Shown piece by piece: positions 54,318-64,000 of a stretch of DNA of 64,000 nt (its first letter is position 1; every line of letters starts with the position of its first letter). Below the pieces are notes generated by a model. The model was not told where the DNA came from. It worked only from the letters and a program-made list of their open reading frames with translations, and did not search any database. A program made the translations under genes and the position numbers. Location: the NCBI GenBank assembly GCA_030374765.1, contig JARGXX010000068.1, positions 3,472,001 to 3,536,000 of the forward strand. Reading direction: 5' to 3'. Source of the stretch: Agarophyton chilense. Taxonomy: Eukaryota > Rhodophyta > Florideophyceae > Gracilariales > Gracilariaceae.

Positions 54318-56900
54318 ACTGTGGTTGGCTTCTTCAAATACTTCGCACCTGGAAAATGGAATCGATACCGATCCTTAATTCGAATTGAATAAAATCTCGG
54401 GAGCGGTTTCCAACCACGTCCAGCTATTGCTGAGTTCCGTAGTTAATTACGCTGTCATATTCAATTGAAGACCTTAATTATTTCGTCGCCGAACATTGGA
54501 TTTGTTCGGAATACCAAAAAGAAGACCCAGTCTAGTACTGATGCCCCTGGTTCTTCAGACCCATGTCCACGACGGAGGCTCGCCTCATCTATAGAAGCCG
54601 GATAGTAACTATACCGTCAGGCGATGACGCGCTATCGTTCGGTGACCGATAGACGAGATCTGTCGGATGTACCCACGCCCGTAGAGTTGGCTATTGAGCC
54701 AGCCACAGATGAAAATGGTTCCCATAATTAATCTAGAGACCTACAGGTCGTAACCCCTGCTGGAGAAATTGATTAACGCGCTCAGGTGCTTCGTCTCAAA
54801 TCTGAGTCAAACGCCTATCGTGAGCGAATCATTGGATTGGATTCGCAGATGGCGACCATTACCGAAGAAGTCGAGCTTTTGAGCCGAGAAAAAGGCGTAC
54901 TCGCTCGTTGAGAAGAAAGGGACCCGATACCCGCGGTGGTGCGAATTCTGCGAGAGGATTTGAACCAAGTAATGGAAAGGCATGGTAATGCTTCGGAGGC
55001 TTTACCGAGCCTGACCGTTCGCATAGAGGAAATCCTCACTCGAGTTAACCCTTCTCTGGAACGCCTGGAGGCAGTAGTGAATGCGCAGACTACTTCTACC
55101 CAACTCGTGAAAGACGACAATGAAGTCCCCTTTAGGGAAGAGCGATCCAGGAAATCGAAGTCAGGACGTCGCAGGAAGAGAAAGTCCCAGCCGGACACTA
55201 GTGATGATTCACCAAGATCGGAGGATGAGGACTCCAGTGCTGACGAGTCTGACTGCCCGAATACGTCCACTGACGATGCCAGTGATGATGATCATCGTAG
55301 TTCCCGTTCTAGGAAGAGGAACAAGTCTTCTTGGCTACTAAGGAAGAAAGGCCTTAAGTAGAAGCGTCTCAGACCACTTCCCTGTACGAATCCGTTGTAT
55401 CGGAGAGTCCTGGACTACCGGTATTATCGCCCGAAGAGAGGAGGAAAGAAGCGATCGGGTCGCAAAAACCGCAAAGCTTAAGGATCACACTAGGTGGTTG
55501 AAGATTGGACTGAATGATCTAGTTTTTGATGGAAAAACGCCCATTCTCGTTATCGAGTTCCTTACTCGTTTCGTTTCCGAGGAGGGAACCTTAGAAATGA
55601 GTGAGCCTCAAGCTTGGGTTTCATTACCACATTTCTTGACGGGTTTTGTGTCCAAGAAATAACGTTCCGGTTGCGGATCCCTGACCGCTGACGAAGGAGG
55701 TGTGTAATCCTGGCCGGAGGCAGTGCAGTACTTACTGCGAAGCTATGCGAAATCGAACGCAATCCGACAGACTATCCTGGATCTTCGTGATGTGACCCAG
55801 ACACCTGGTGAGGGAGAAGCAGAATACAGCTCGAGGCTTAACAGCACGGCCACGCGCTGTGGAAAAGTTCACTAAACGGAGGACAAAATTACCTTGTTCA
55901 TCGATGGACTCGATCCCAAATTCAAATATCTAGTGTCTCGGTTTCGAGAGAAGTATGAAAGAACCCTATTTCTGAAGTTCGTTCAGTTTGCGCAAGCCCA
56001 AGGGGACTAGGTAAGAGCTCGCGGAGTTACGCGGAAAACCACAACGCTTGGTGCATCCAAAGCAGAGAAAAGACACAAATAAGCCGCGAAACGCACTCGA
56101 AAGGTATTCCACCTGAAATCTCCCGTGGACTCTCGAGAGTCGTCGTTTGTTCAACACAATAGCCAATTGCAACACGATGCTATTCGCCTTATGAATTATT
56201 GGCAATCATCGGTGCTCAGAGAAGATCTACCGTTCTGAGAATCCCATGAGGAAGAAGCTCTAATGGCTATGGAGGGCAGACGCACAGAATCCCGTGCATA
56301 CTTGAAACCCGCGGAAGGAGGATTCAAGAATGTAATACCTGGATGAATAGACACGCGAATAGCGTCTCGATTTCAACCGAGGTCTGCAGCACGCCTTGGA
56401 GCGTTAATATGCGATCTGTGCTATGGCCGTCATCATCTGTCTTTAGAATGTACCCTCCCTACAAAGGATTTAGTTCGCGTCCTCACGAATTACGAGACTC
56501 TCTCAGAGAAGGAAAGAACCCCGAGTGCCGGCTGGTACCTACTGGAAGGTGAAAGCATGGCTTAGCTACCATCCTGGACGTCAATCTGGAGCTCTATTAA
56601 TGGAGAACACTAAAGCACCACAGGCTCATCGGCAAGTTGGAAGCAACGCCCCATGGGCGAACGAGCAGCCTCAGCCGGGAAACTAAGTGAGGGAACCCCT
56701 AGGGGGTCGGCCCTATTCCATCGCGTAGAGCCAACCAGGGAGTACTCGCCTCCTTGTTCCCGCGCTTGGAGACCCAAGGTCGTGATGAGGACTCACCATA
56801 TTCCATCGATCGGATGGAATCCGTCCGTTGGAAAGCGAGCACAGTTTGACTCTTAACTCCAACATCCTTGGAGAAGTTATACTTGTCTGTCGAAACGGGA
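54318..56900 (+). pseudogene. Gypsy gag, first element, broken
   Basis: A frame at 54936-55361 carries a helical start (NQVMERHGNASEALPSLTVR) and a charged Ser/Asp-rich tail (SEDEDSSADESDCPNTSTDD). The capsid part follows in pieces: LKIGLNDLVFDGKTPILVIE (about 55500), DLRDVTQTPGEGEAEYSSRL (about 55790) and LFIDGLDPKFKYLVSRFREK (about 55900), as in retrotransposon gag. It aligns with gag of the second element at 61928-63187 but is much more decayed. 56.1-57.0 kb is unreadable. Confidence 0.6.
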
Positions 56901-57049
56901 AACTTAATTTATGATAATGCAGAAGAGGAACTATAAAGTTTATGCCAACATCGGCTCGGACAAGGATTTATTTACCTGTTGCGTGTCAGTTCTTAGTACA
57001 GGCGCCGGACCGAACTTTATCCGGATATCGGAACTAAGACCCAACGATC

Positions 57050-57912
57050 AGTAACAAATTCGTTACGGTCCATTTCCGGATATCCAAGATGCTAATAGGA
57101 ATGCAGTGAAAACACTTGTAGCAGTGAAGTTGCTCGTTAGACTCGGACACTTTTTAGTGAAGGTGACGTTTATTGTCTGCAAGTCACTGGCCGCACCAAT
57201 TGTTCTGGGGTGTGATTATTGTGACAGATTTGTCGAGGCAATCCGCCCCCGGAGTCGACTAATTACGTTAGACGATGGCTCGACAGTGCCAATAGTGAGA
57301 AGACTACTACGAAGTGTCCCTGTAGCTGTCCCACTTCCACCAACAATGGAATATGAGTTGGCTCGTGGTCTTACATCACCAAGGATTGGTGTGTCGAAAC
57401 GTCCAGTGTTGAAGGCTCAATCCCAAACCTTGGTACAAGTGAGAACACAACGACACGGTCTCGCGGTAGTCCAGCCTAATGCAGCTATGTACGAGCATCG
57501 AAAACTTCTCGTAGCGAATGGAATTGCCCAAGGTGAACCGGAAAACCGCTTCCGAATACTCATTAGTAACTTTACCGATAATGATTATCGTTCACCGGAG
57601 AATCAGAACATTGCAGCTGCTCTGTCGCACCCTATAACAGTGGTTTCGACTCATGTCTCTACTGCAGAAGTGCTAGGGTTTGCTGATGTCTCAGAAGAAT
57701 CAACTGGCGCACATAAAGGTCCCAGAGAGCAGTCGCAACCGACAAAAGAACAGAAGGAGCTGGTAGAAGAGTTAGTTCTCGAGAAAGGATATAAGGAAAG
57801 AATCAAACAAATGTTGAAAAAGTATGCCTCTATGTGGACTGGAAAACTAGGAGAGATTTTCGCCACAGAACATCATATCGATGTTATTCCGGGATCTCGT
57901 CCCTTTACTTAG
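57050..57912 (+). pseudogene. Gypsy protease end and linker, first element
   Basis: The frame 57106-57912 begins in the protease (LAAPIVLGCDYCDRFVEAIR, the last strand of retropepsin with the I-L-G motif). It continues as the long linker and ends KKYASMWTGKLGEIFATEHH then IDVIPGSRPF, the canonical lead-in to gypsy reverse transcriptase. The protease active-site DTG is not readable upstream. Confidence 0.65.
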
Positions 57913-57969
57913 CCACCTTACAGAGCAGGACTGCGAACTCGTCATATAGAGGAGTAAAATGTTTCCAAG

Positions 57970-58593
57970 ATGCTCGAAGCAGGAGTAATAGAAGCAGCAC
58001 AATCTGCTTGGGCTTCACCTGTGGTGTTAGTCTCAAAACCTGATGGTTCTTTGCGATTCTGTCTCGATTACCGGAAACTCAACGCAGTTACGATAGGGGA
58101 TACCTATCCACTGCCTCGAGTGGACGAGTGTATAGACAGCTTAGGCGTTGCGAACGTGTCCACTACGCTTGACGCCAACACTGGCTATTGGGAGGTTCCT
58201 GTAGCCGAAAAAGATCAGGATAAGACTGCATTTCTGTCACACGCTGCACTATACCGTTTCAAGCGGATGCCTTTTGGACTTTCCAATGCTCCGGAAACTT
58301 TCCAGCGCGCCCTGGACATACTACTCTTGAAGTATAAAAGGAAAACAAGTCTAGTTTATTTGGACGACATCATTATCTTCTTTCAAGATATAGAAAGTCA
58401 TATGCGACATGTAGAGGAGATCCTCAAAGCGTTGCAGACAGCAGGTATAACCTTTAAGTTCAAGAAATGCAAATGGTTCTCTAATACTGTGAAGCATTTT
58501 GGCCACATAATTAGGCCTGGTCAGCTTTCAATTCATGAAGCTCAGACAGCGGCAGTCCGCGAATCGCCACCACTGTCCACACAGACCCAATAG
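57970..58593 (+). pseudogene. Gypsy reverse transcriptase, first element
   Basis: 207 codons with clear Ty3/gypsy RT motifs: SAWASPVVLVSKPDGSLRFC, STTLDANTGYWEVPV (first catalytic Asp), RFKRMPFGLSNAPETFQRAL and LVYLDDIIIF (YLDD catalytic pair). All three aspartates are intact. A stop and frame change separate it from the linker before it and the RNase H after it. Confidence 0.85.
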
Positions 58594-58674
58594 CGATCAT
58601 TCCTTGGATTATGTAACGTATAAAGACGATTCATACCGCACTACTCGCACATCGCAGCTCCAATAAACGCATTT

Positions 58675-59202
58675 TTGCGTAAAGGACAGCCTGTTAAGCT
58701 CGAGGAATTCAAACACACGGAACATGTAGCCTTCGAGATTTTGAAGACAAAACTCGTCACAGCCCCAATCTTGAAACTGCCCAAACCTACCCTACCCCAT
58801 TCTTTTGATACCAACTCCAGTGAGTATCAGTTACGCTGCGCCCTGTTTCAGACCCATTCGGACGGTCAGAGGAAACCAATCGGTTACTTGTCACGAACGC
58901 TAAACGCTGTAGAGAAGAGTTACTCCGTATCAGAAAAGGAATGCCTTGCGATAGTGTGGGCGCTGACTACTTTACGACCGTATCTCCAGAAAGAAACGAT
59001 TTTAATCCATACGGACCATTCGTCCCTCCGATTGTTATTATCAATCACAGACACCTTCGGAAGATTAACACGTTGGCGCTTACGACTATCGGAATTCGAT
59101 TTCGAAGTTAAATACAAAAAGGGACTGGCTAAAATACAAGCCGACGCTTTCTCGAAATTGGAAACGTTAGGGGAAACACAAAGAGAAATCGATGACAATT
59201 AA
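58675..59202 (+). pseudogene. Gypsy RNase H, first element
   Basis: 175 codons. HSFDTNSSEYQLRCALFQTH is the first strand; the catalytic Asp of the usual TDAS motif is Asn here. SVSEKECLAIVWALTTLRPY supplies the Glu, ILIHTDHSSLRLLLS and IQADAFSKLE supply the other Asp residues. It follows the RT in order. Confidence 0.8.
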
Positions 59203-59214
59203 CCGTGTTTCTCA

Positions 59215-59751
59215 ATGGAGATGAACAAAGATAAAACGCAACTTGAAGATCAAGAAGATGAAGGGGATTACTCCCAAGTGGACCCTCTCATGGCAACCCA
59301 TAAAACCGAATCTCGTGATCAACTCGAGCGTATCTCGATTACTGAACTCCTCAATGAGAAACTCACAGATAACTTCTGTGCAGAGATACGCTCTCGTCTT
59401 AAAGGGGGGGAGGAGTTGCCCTTTTCGCTCGATTCACGAGATATATTGCTCGGACATGTCGAGAAGCATGATCAGATCGTGGTTTCGCACGCTTTGTAGA
59501 GTCGTGTACTCTACTTGGCCCATTATGCGAAGCGATCTGGACACCCAGGAGGAGCAAGGTTGTTTATGACCATAAGAAGAGACTTCTATTGGCCATCGGT
59601 GGCAATGGAATGCCATGTTACGGAAAAGCTATGCCAAACGTGTGCGATGAATTGCATGAAACTATAAAAGAAGAGGAAAAATATGACCCTATTCCCGGCG
59701 AAGGCGCCTCTACAATTCGTCAGCATCGACATACTCGTGAAGAAGGGATAA
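59215..59751 (+). pseudogene. Gypsy integrase, only the zinc-binding N-terminus
   Basis: After a variable linker (59215-59499), the H2C2 zinc region reads YLAHYAKRSGHPGGARLF then FYWPSVAMECHVTEKLCQTC. The core begins (APLQFVSIDIL, first Asp) and then stops abruptly. Within a few codons the sequence becomes the 3' end shared with 21728-21778. The DDE core and C-terminus are deleted. Confidence 0.7.
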
Positions 59752-59807
59752 TAATGGTTGAGCCCGGTAAGCCGCCGGGCTTTGAAGGATCTTGCAGACG
59801 ACACGTG

Positions 59808-60474
59808 TGTAGTATCCGCTCTAACGTAGAGAGCAGACACCTGCGATAGCGTTCGGACTGCCGATGGGTCGCTTGCGGCGAAGTTAAAGGGGTGGTAGAG
59901 CTACAACACCAGCGAGCTGGAAGTGGGGTGTAAGGCCACTACTCGCCAGCGAGAGTGAACAGTGCAACTGTAAAACGTTTATGGGACGTAGGTACGAGAC
60001 GGCTCGTGAAGTGGTTGGGGGCCAACTATCTATTATAGCTCGTCCGGATCTCCGGTTAAGTAATCCTAAGCGAGGAACAGAATAGTCATGATGCCCATGT
60101 TGTTCCCTTTACTTGGAGTCGGCGCTCACCTCTGGTACACTATATACTGTGTACCAGGGTGAGTGCCCAAATAAATATATAAATAATACCCAGTGGTCAG
60201 CCACTTAGCCAAACCACTGTATGGGTATGGTCCCTAATGGACGTCTAGCTTCAAAGGGTAGTAAAACCAGCCACGTGGATCGCCACTACATGCGCCGTTG
60301 CAAGCCAGTCCACTCGTGATACCACGTGTTCTACTAATTTACCCTGCCTCCTGGCATCCTACGCGGTGTGCCGTTTCATATCACAAGTTTGATGACATCA
60401 CTCACTTATGAGTTCCAACCGCGACTTCGCGAAAAATCATCCTGTCGGATTCCCCGACATAGTAGAATACTACA
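59808..60474 (-). repeat. Solo LTR, family A (copy A3), inverted
   Basis: 667 bp starting TGTAGTATCC and ending GAATACTACA, the reverse complement of copies A1 and A2. It is flanked on both sides by ACGTG (59803-59807 and 60475-60479), a perfect 5-bp duplication. Removing it and one ACGTG rejoins GACACGTG to the family-B LTR, as found intact at 21773-21785. Confidence 0.85.
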
Positions 60475-60477
60475 ACG

Positions 60478-60853
60478 TGGACGGGTCGACCTCAGGTGGA
60501 CTCATGTAGATTATTAATTTATTTAAATTAGTGTAATAGATTATTATTACAGTGCCAGGGAGATCTCAGCGCCTCGCCATTACTATTTAGTTGGCTCAAG
60601 TGACGCTTCTCCATTAGAGCACGGTAGGCACCGTTGCGATACTAACTAACCCCCTTTGGTATATTAGTTGCACCCTTTGGTCTTCAAGCCATCGTTTCCA
60701 TAGCTCCAACCTGTAGAACTACGCAGTCAACGCCAGCCCATTGCACCAAGTACTCTGGGAGTGCCGCCGTCAAGGATTCGAACCTTAGGACCCGCTCTAC
60801 CACGCTACCACCTGTCGAGACCCGTACGCTGACCCAACAGGCATTGAATTACA
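60478..60853 (+). repeat. LTR family B (copy B2), shared by two elements
   Basis: 376 bp, nearly co-linear with 21779-22154. Upstream lies the 3' end of one gypsy element and downstream the primer-binding site of another. It is therefore the 3' LTR of the first and 5' LTR of the second. Its first bases overlap the ACGTG target site of the A3 insertion. Confidence 0.75.
60762..60812 (-). repeat. tRNA-derived sequence inside LTR B2
   Basis: The reverse complement shows TAGCGTGGTAGAGCGGG, very like a tRNA D-arm/A-box, then AAGGTTCGAATCCTTGACGG with a perfect T-arm and B-box. The anticodon arm is missing. Conserved with 22063-22113. Confidence 0.6.
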
Positions 60854-60856
60854 TTT

Positions 60857-60876
60857 TGGTCTCCCGACTTAGAAAC
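60857..60876 (+). promoter_or_regulatory. Primer-binding site, second gypsy element
   Basis: TGGTCTCCCGACTTAGAAAC, 3 bp after LTR B2; 19 of 20 positions match the site at 54298-54317. Confidence 0.6.
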
Positions 60877-60977
60877 CTTTATAATAATAGAACGGACCAC
60901 TGGAAGGAAGAATTATCCGGATTCTAACCATTGGTTTAATTCCCCAACGAACCAGAAGTACAGAAGCAACCGCCACT

Positions 60978-61970
60978 ATGGATGCAGGAAACACACCCAA
61001 CCGACCCGACCATAGGACTCCTACGGCAGGACAAAGTGCGACTACAACTACGGAGATGTCGCCTGACCCTCAGGTTGATACCGCTAGCGACTGTAGGAGG
61101 ACAAGGAGCCAGCCGCAAGAAGTACTAACCTCACTGGATAACCCTGAAAGGATTCGCCAAGAACCCACGGTGGCAGCGCGTTTACGAGAACGCCTCACCA
61201 GGGACACCTCTAGGCCAGGGACATCTCAAGGAAAAACCCACCAGACCGAAGGAATTAGAGAAAACATGCCGGCAGGGCTTTCCGACCTTCTCTGGGCCCG
61301 TCTCCCTGAGCTCTGCTCAACCCACGTCGATTCAATTATGGACGTGCGACTCGCTACGGCGTTCGCTGACCGTACGGATTTCCTCATCGCGCGAATCGTC
61401 CCTAAGGTATTGGAGTCTGACTTATTCATAGACTTCCTCCTACAGGCTGTTCAAGGAGCCGTCACCCGCCAGGCAGGCAATTTGGTCCCTAGGACCACCC
61501 CACCACAAACTAACCATTCGATCTCCATATGGCAACCCCCTACCGAACCCCCAGAAGCGGCGGCTTTTTCCGCTCATCGCCGGGAATACCATCCGGAAAA
61601 CCCCAGGGTGGGAAATAGGAGCAGAAGAGAAGCTCTGCGTCTAGATGAGAGACAGGTTGCCCATCAGGAGAATCCAAGCGAGGGACAAACGAGGAGCAGA
61701 AGAGAAGCTCCGCGTCTAGAAGAGAGACCGCTTCCGCCATCCGACGGATTATATGAGGTACAGCGACCTCAGGGCTCCATTGGACCTGATAGAGAGATCG
61801 ATCCTTTAGGACCCTATTCCACTGGAATAAAAAGTACAACCGCAGGAGAAAGAAGAACTGAAAGAGTAAAAGAAGAGACCATTCGGGCACGAGTGATTCC
61901 GAATCGGCCTCAACCTAAACGACCGACATGGAAGTTGATGAGGCTGCCGTTCAAGGCCTCAGACCACTGA
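60978..61970 (+). CDS. Gypsy first ORF (gag N-terminal protein), second element
   Basis: 330 residues, first ATG after the primer-binding site. The start is polar and disordered (NTPNRPDHRTPTAGQ). A helical region at 95-160 includes LSDLLWARLPELCSTHVDSI. A repeated basic motif occurs twice near 215 and 240 (RSRREALRLDERQ / RSRREAPRLEERP). It corresponds to the first ORF of the older element at 54936-55361. It overlaps the next frame by 43 bp in the -1 frame, at the same place where the older copy has an in-frame stop. It may be a matrix-like part of gag. The open frame suggests a young element. Confidence 0.65.
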   Translation: MDAGNTPNRPDHRTPTAGQSATTTTEMSPDPQVDTASDCRRTRSQPQEVLTSLDNPERIRQEPTVAARLRERLTRDTSRPGTSQGKTHQTEGIRENMPAGLSDLLWARLPELCSTHVDSIMDVRLATAFADRTDFLIARIVPKVLESDLFIDFLLQAVQGAVTRQAGNLVPRTTPPQTNHSISIWQPPTEPPEAAAFSAHRREYHPENPRVGNRSRREALRLDERQVAHQENPSEGQTRSRREAPRLEERPLPPSDGLYEVQRPQGSIGPDREIDPLGPYSTGIKSTTAGERRTERVKEETIRARVIPNRPQPKRPTWKLMRLPFKASDH

Positions 61971-63187
61971 AAACAACCAACGAACTTTTCCTTAACGTTC
62001 TATACTACCGGAATTACCGTCTGGCCGACAGGTCTGCGAAATATTCTGGTTCGGTGGCTTGCAGAGTCGCCAAAAGGGCCAAACAGATGCAACTAACCAT
62101 TACGTACAAGTTCTTGGGTTCCGACCACATTTCTGTCCTTAGGTTTCTCAGTTTGTTCCATACGGCCTGCGATCAGAACGGTGTCCACGAGGGCGGCGCT
62201 CTGTACCTCTTCCAATTCTTCCTTACAGGACAGGCGCGTGACGGAGTGGTTTCGAAGATATCTGGCACAACTGACCTCGTAGATGCTGAAGACCGTGAGA
62301 ATCTCAGGTCATACCCTCAGGTTGTTCATTACCTCTTGGAAACTTACGCCACGGATGAAGTTATAATGGATGCTCACCAGGAAGTAATATCCTTTAGGCA
62401 GAGCTCCAACATGACCGAATCGGCTTTCACAGACGACCTATGGAAGGAAGCTTACCGATGTGGAAACGTGATCTCCGAAGGACGGCTTAAACGTCACTTC
62501 ATCACAGGATTGCTCCCTGCCATTCGGACACATGGGCCCAATTACCCCACTGAAAACCCGCAATACTCCTTCCGAAGGCTCGTTACCTACGCCGAGGGTT
62601 ATGGCAAAACCCACAGAACCTCCGCGCGCAACGCTGATATAACCAGAGGACACGCAACTCCATTGCGTAAACCCAACCAAGCCCATTTGGTTAGCTCCAT
62701 GGAGTCGAACATGGATGCTTCACTCCGTTACGCCGATTCAGGAGACGTCCTCGCGGTCAGTTTCAGTGCTCCTCCGTCCGGGCCCCCATCATACACCTCT
62801 CAGGGAACGACAGCGACCACTGGACCACCCACACCCAAGTATTCTCCCTTCCCGCCACGCCAGAACGTTTTTGTTCGCTCCCCAAGGGCTTGCTTCCTCT
62901 GCCTTTCAGTGACCACACCTTGTGATTATACGAGATATCTGCCTGAGGACGAACGTAAAACCCTCCTATCTCTAAGGGAAGAGAAGTACCGGGTGCGGAG
63001 ATCCGAAAGAATGTATAACAGGGCACAGCAACGAACCCCAGGGACCTTTGAAAGCTCATGCTATGCCACGCCTCCGGATACTCCGATCAAAGCCCCACAA
63101 GTGCACGCCATTGTAAATCCTACGATCGACCCAGTGGAAGAATCCTATCTTCAGGAAGAAACGGAAACCCCATCGAAAAACTCCTAG
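61928..63187 (+). CDS. Gypsy gag capsid-type protein, second element
   Basis: 419 residues. The capsid-like region at about 60-230 (ISVLRFLSLFHTACDQNGVH; YLFQFFLTGQARDGVVSKIS; VISFRQSSNMTESAFTDDLW; RLKRHFITGLLPAI) matches retrotransposon gag. After about 250 it is Pro/Ser-rich, with Cys residues in ACFLCLSVTTPCDY but no canonical CCHC knuckle. The start at 61928 is the first ATG after a stop at 61916-61918. The pol frame overlaps its end by 169 bp in the -1 frame. Confidence 0.75.
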   Translation: MEVDEAAVQGLRPLKTTNELFLNVLYYRNYRLADRSAKYSGSVACRVAKRAKQMQLTITYKFLGSDHISVLRFLSLFHTACDQNGVHEGGALYLFQFFLTGQARDGVVSKISGTTDLVDAEDRENLRSYPQVVHYLLETYATDEVIMDAHQEVISFRQSSNMTESAFTDDLWKEAYRCGNVISEGRLKRHFITGLLPAIRTHGPNYPTENPQYSFRRLVTYAEGYGKTHRTSARNADITRGHATPLRKPNQAHLVSSMESNMDASLRYADSGDVLAVSFSAPPSGPPSYTSQGTTATTGPPTPKYSPFPPRQNVFVRSPRACFLCLSVTTPCDYTRYLPEDERKTLLSLREEKYRVRRSERMYNRAQQRTPGTFESSCYATPPDTPIKAPQVHAIVNPTIDPVEESYLQEETETPSKNS

Positions 63188-64000
63188 ATGGACGACTCGC
63201 GACAAATCCTCCCTCTTTAAGCCCCTGCCTCAACCAATTGGACGGTCATGAGCCAAAGAGCTCCCCACCTTCTAATACGAACCACCAACAATGGACGACT
63301 CAGGCTGAACACCAATTGGAACACAGTAACGACCCCTTCTGTATCCTCCGGAAAGAGAAATCTAAAGTTCGAGTATCCGGAGGACTTCGTTCCAAAAACT
63401 CTCGAGTGACCCCAGCTGTATTGGACACAGGCGCTCGTCCCAACCTGGTCCATCCTAAGCTGCTCCCACTGCGGTGGCATTATTTCGTTCAGGCAAAGAA
63501 AACCCCAAGGATTACCGATGCATCACGTAGACCAATGAACATTAAAGGGAAAATACTACTTTACCTCCAGTTAGGACAATTCAAAGCTCGCACGTGGTTT
63601 CTTGTATGTCCTAATATGGGCACTGAGGCAATCCTAGGGACCTCCTTTATCGATCGATACATCAAAGCCATTTATCAAGGCCTTAGGAAAGTCGTTTTCT
63701 ACCGCGCACCTTCCATCTCCGTAACTGGTTCCACCCCAGGGCCAGAAGCTAACCGCAAACGAGCGGTTATCTCTGAAAACACGAAGTCCAATAAGGCTCG
63801 CCTGTCAAAGGCCATAACGATACCCCCAATGACCCAAATGGCTTTACCGGTTCATTCCCAGTCGTCAGGTCTCGTAACGATTCAGAACCACCCAAGAACG
63901 GTTCTGAAGCACCTTACCTTGATGGCCAATGGAGTTGTGGACATCCACCACAACAGGTCCTTTTCGGTCACAATCAGCATCTTCCGATATAAACCCGTGC
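63019..64000 (+). CDS. Gypsy pol (protease part), second element, runs off the window
   Basis: Frame open from 63019 to the window end with no ATG requirement. The protease active site VTPAVLDTGARPNLVHP has its catalytic Asp codon at 63424. The flap and last strand follow (KILLYLQLGQFKARTWFLV; GTEAILGTSFIDRYIKAIY). The linker continues to the end (MALPVHSQSSGLVTIQNHPR). It is expected to continue into RT, RNase H and integrase beyond 64000. It would be made as a gag-pol fusion by -1 frameshifting; a candidate slip site GAAAAAC lies at 63175-63181, just before the gag stop. Confidence 0.75.

Noticed and set aside
52995-60474. Treating LTR A2 and LTR A3 as the two LTRs of one element
   Set aside because: A3 is inverted relative to A2 and has its own ACGTG duplication, so it is an independent solo LTR.
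1-64000. CRISPR arrays, rRNA genes, bacterial operons or phage genes
   Set aside because: No regularly spaced identical repeats, no rRNA stretch and no Shine-Dalgarno-led gene strings were seen; the transposon types and transit peptide point to a eukaryote.

Overview
The window looks like nuclear DNA of a eukaryote with few or no introns: every host-type gene I recognise is a single uninterrupted reading frame, and one (a transcription-repair coupling factor) carries what looks like a plastid transit peptide. Small GC-rich gene islands in a sea of decayed, nested transposable elements, with no visible introns, fits a florideophyte red alga (Chondrus-like). That assignment is inference from architecture, not from a marker gene.

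Layout. 0-26 kb is transposon debris: a PIF/Harbinger element (0-2 kb), a Tc1/mariner transposase split by a solo LTR (2.3-3.9), a pogo-like transposase (4.35-5.6), a tyrosine-recombinase (DIRS/Ngaro-type) retrotransposon (6-8.9), a reversed Ty3/gypsy fragment (9.2-12), two Harbinger-like elements head to head as a 4-kb imperfect palindrome (15.8-19.75), an LTR end (21.7-22.15) and a second PIF/Harbinger element with an insertion in its accessory gene (22.6-26). Island 1 (26.7-32.4 kb) holds an EIF1AD-like S1-domain gene, plastid TRCF/Mfd, a coiled-coil protein and a C9orf85/DUF2039 zinc protein. 32.4-38.5 kb has no gene I can defend. Island 2 (38.5-42.0 kb) holds a PH-domain protein kinase and a divergent AT-hook protein.

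42.43-46.63 kb is a 4.2-kb DNA transposon with terminal inverted repeats and a 4-bp ATAT duplication. Its transposase looks PiggyBac-like, but a YqaJ/lambda-exonuclease-type nuclease sits inside the catalytic domain, between the second and third catalytic aspartates. This is the most interesting object in the window. 47-51.5 kb is a degraded Ty1/copia element with a recognisable polypurine tract and 3' LTR. 53-60.9 kb is a chimeric Ty3/gypsy element: a type-A LTR at the 5' side, a different type-B LTR at the 3' side, and a solo inverted type-A LTR dropped on the 3' junction with an ACGTG duplication. The type-B LTR then serves as 5' LTR of a second, much better preserved gypsy element whose gag and protease frames run off the window end.

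The host genes do not form a pathway. They are ordinary housekeeping and signalling genes arranged head-to-head and tail-to-tail with short spacers. The rest of the sequence records several rounds of transposon nesting whose order can be read from target duplications.
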